Source: Nitrospira_E sp052156535
GTDB taxonomy: Bacteria; Nitrospirota; Nitrospiria; Nitrospirales; UBA8639
Assembly: GCF_052156535.1 (NCBI RefSeq)
Contig: NZ_JBQKUP010000026.1
Coordinates: 62,001 to 126,000 of the forward strand
Direction: 5' to 3'
Length of the DNA stretch: 64,000 nt
In this document: positions 63,504 to 64,000 of the stretch, in pieces
Layout of the letters: each line of letters opens with the position of its first letter
Numbering within the stretch: the stretch's first letter is position 1
Program-made: the position numbers and the translations under genes
Notes under the pieces: generated by a model
Seen by the model: the letters and a program-made list of their open reading frames with translations, nothing else
Told to the model about the DNA's origin: nothing
The model's database searches: none

Positions 63504-64000
63504 TTATGCGGGTTGTAAATGCAGCATTCTTTTGATTTGTTCCACAATCACTTCTGGGGGTTGGGAAGCGTCGATGAAGGGGACATCGTGCGGTTCCTCA
63601 AGCGCAGTGAACTGACTGGCTAACAGGTCGGCTTTCATAAAGTGGCCGGTTCGTGCCTGCAGGCGCGGGTGGATCAACGCGTAATTGCCTCGCAAATACA
63701 CCAATGAGACTTGAGGGTGCCCCTCAGTGATCAACTTCCGATAGGTCTGTTTTAAAGCGGAACACGTAATGACCGCGCGCTGTGATTGGCTTATCAGATC
63801 GTGAACCAGTTGATGGATAGCAAAAAGCCACGGAACCCGGTCTTCCTCACTTAACGGAACTCCCCCCAGCAATTTGGACACATTTCGCACCGAGTGGAAA
63901 TCATCGCCTTCGTAAAAAGACCACCCAAGATTTCTGGCCAGGAGTTGACCAATGGTGGTTTTTCCTGAACCCGAGACACCCATAAGGATGACGATCCATA
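63504..64000 (-). CDS. gluconokinase (5' end beyond window)
   Basis: The frame is open to the right edge, reading IVILMGVSGSGKTTIGQLL, so its true start lies outside. The Walker A (GVSGSGKTT), YEGDDFHSVRNVSKL and HFMKADLLASQFTALEEP motifs are those of the GntK family. It phosphorylates gluconate to 6-phosphogluconate, entering the pentose or Entner-Doudoroff route. Confidence 0.88.
   Translation of the reverse strand, partial: WIVILMGVSGSGKTTIGQLLARNLGWSFYEGDDFHSVRNVSKLLGGVPLSEEDRVPWLFAIHQLVHDLISQSQRAVITCSALKQTYRKLITEGHPQVSLVYLRGNYALIHPRLQARTGHFMKADLLASQFTALEEPHDVPFIDASQPPEVIVEQIKRMLHLQPA

Noticed and set aside
1..64000. CRISPR array, tRNA, rRNA or complete insertion sequence
   Set aside because: None was seen on reading the window; no regularly spaced repeats, cloverleaf or transposase motif were recognised.

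Overview
The window reads as chromosomal DNA of a Nitrospira-like bacterium (phylum Nitrospirota). The taxonomic call is an inference from gene content: an NxrC-like (ethylbenzene-dehydrogenase-type haem domain) gene remnant, a nirC-nirA nitrite uptake and assimilation pair, bd-type oxidase, a multicopper oxidase fused to cytochrome c, and nickel-handling genes. No rRNA, tRNA, CRISPR array or complete insertion sequence was seen.

Layout. 0-2.4 kb: a partial HlyD-type adaptor and a divergent NhaR-like LysR regulator. From 37.8 kb down to 2.5 kb every gene lies on the minus strand. 2.5-10.9 kb: small envelope proteins, a frameshifted acidic DWTLA-repeat protein, a broken Fe-S photolyase/cryptochrome, a DCC protein, cydAB and a two-domain multicopper oxidase-cytochrome c fusion. 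11-18.3 kb: a membrane-lipid cluster (two CFA-synthase-like methyltransferases, FAD oxidase, DUF1365, lipocalin, DUF6134, DUF1295, DUF2878). 19.2-23 kb: CPD photolyase, DUF427, and a BLUF photoreceptor fused to a PsiE-like membrane domain. 23.4-29.6 kb: an NxrC-like pseudogene, a globin-like protein, an FAD oxidase, VOC protein, CbiX-type chelatase, a MerR/B12-domain regulator and DUF523-DUF1722. 29.9-37.8 kb: an eleven-gene tightly packed operon holding three SUMF1-domain proteins, a DUF3365 c-type haem protein, a cupredoxin-like protein, a thiol-peroxidase-like protein, an epimerase and others. It diverges from a second CarH/LitR-type regulator at 37.9 kb.

38-47 kb: a second BLUF protein, a CPBP protease, a structured leader RNA with terminators, nirC-nirA, a DUF2062/TIGR03545 pair and sthA. 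47-55.6 kb: housekeeping genes (accA, dnaE, bacterioferritin and others). 55.7-60.4 kb: a MITE-like element and a nickel module (TonB receptor, NikR, Ni/Co transporter, hydrogenase-type maturation protease). The right end has a GH15 enzyme, a kinase-like protein and a partial gluconokinase.

The most notable theme is light and photo-oxidative stress. Two B12-dependent-type MerR regulators, two BLUF proteins, two photolyase-family genes, DUF523-DUF1722, DUF427 and the lipid cluster lie within about 35 kb. The 155-bp divergent region at 37.76-37.92 kb carries two well-formed sigma70-like promoters. Each -35 box sits inside a copy of the repeat TTGACAWACATTA, and two more copies are spaced 11 bp apart, the geometry reported for CarH operators. 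I infer that the CarH-like protein controls both itself and the eleven-gene operon, which may be an undescribed light-controlled envelope redox system.
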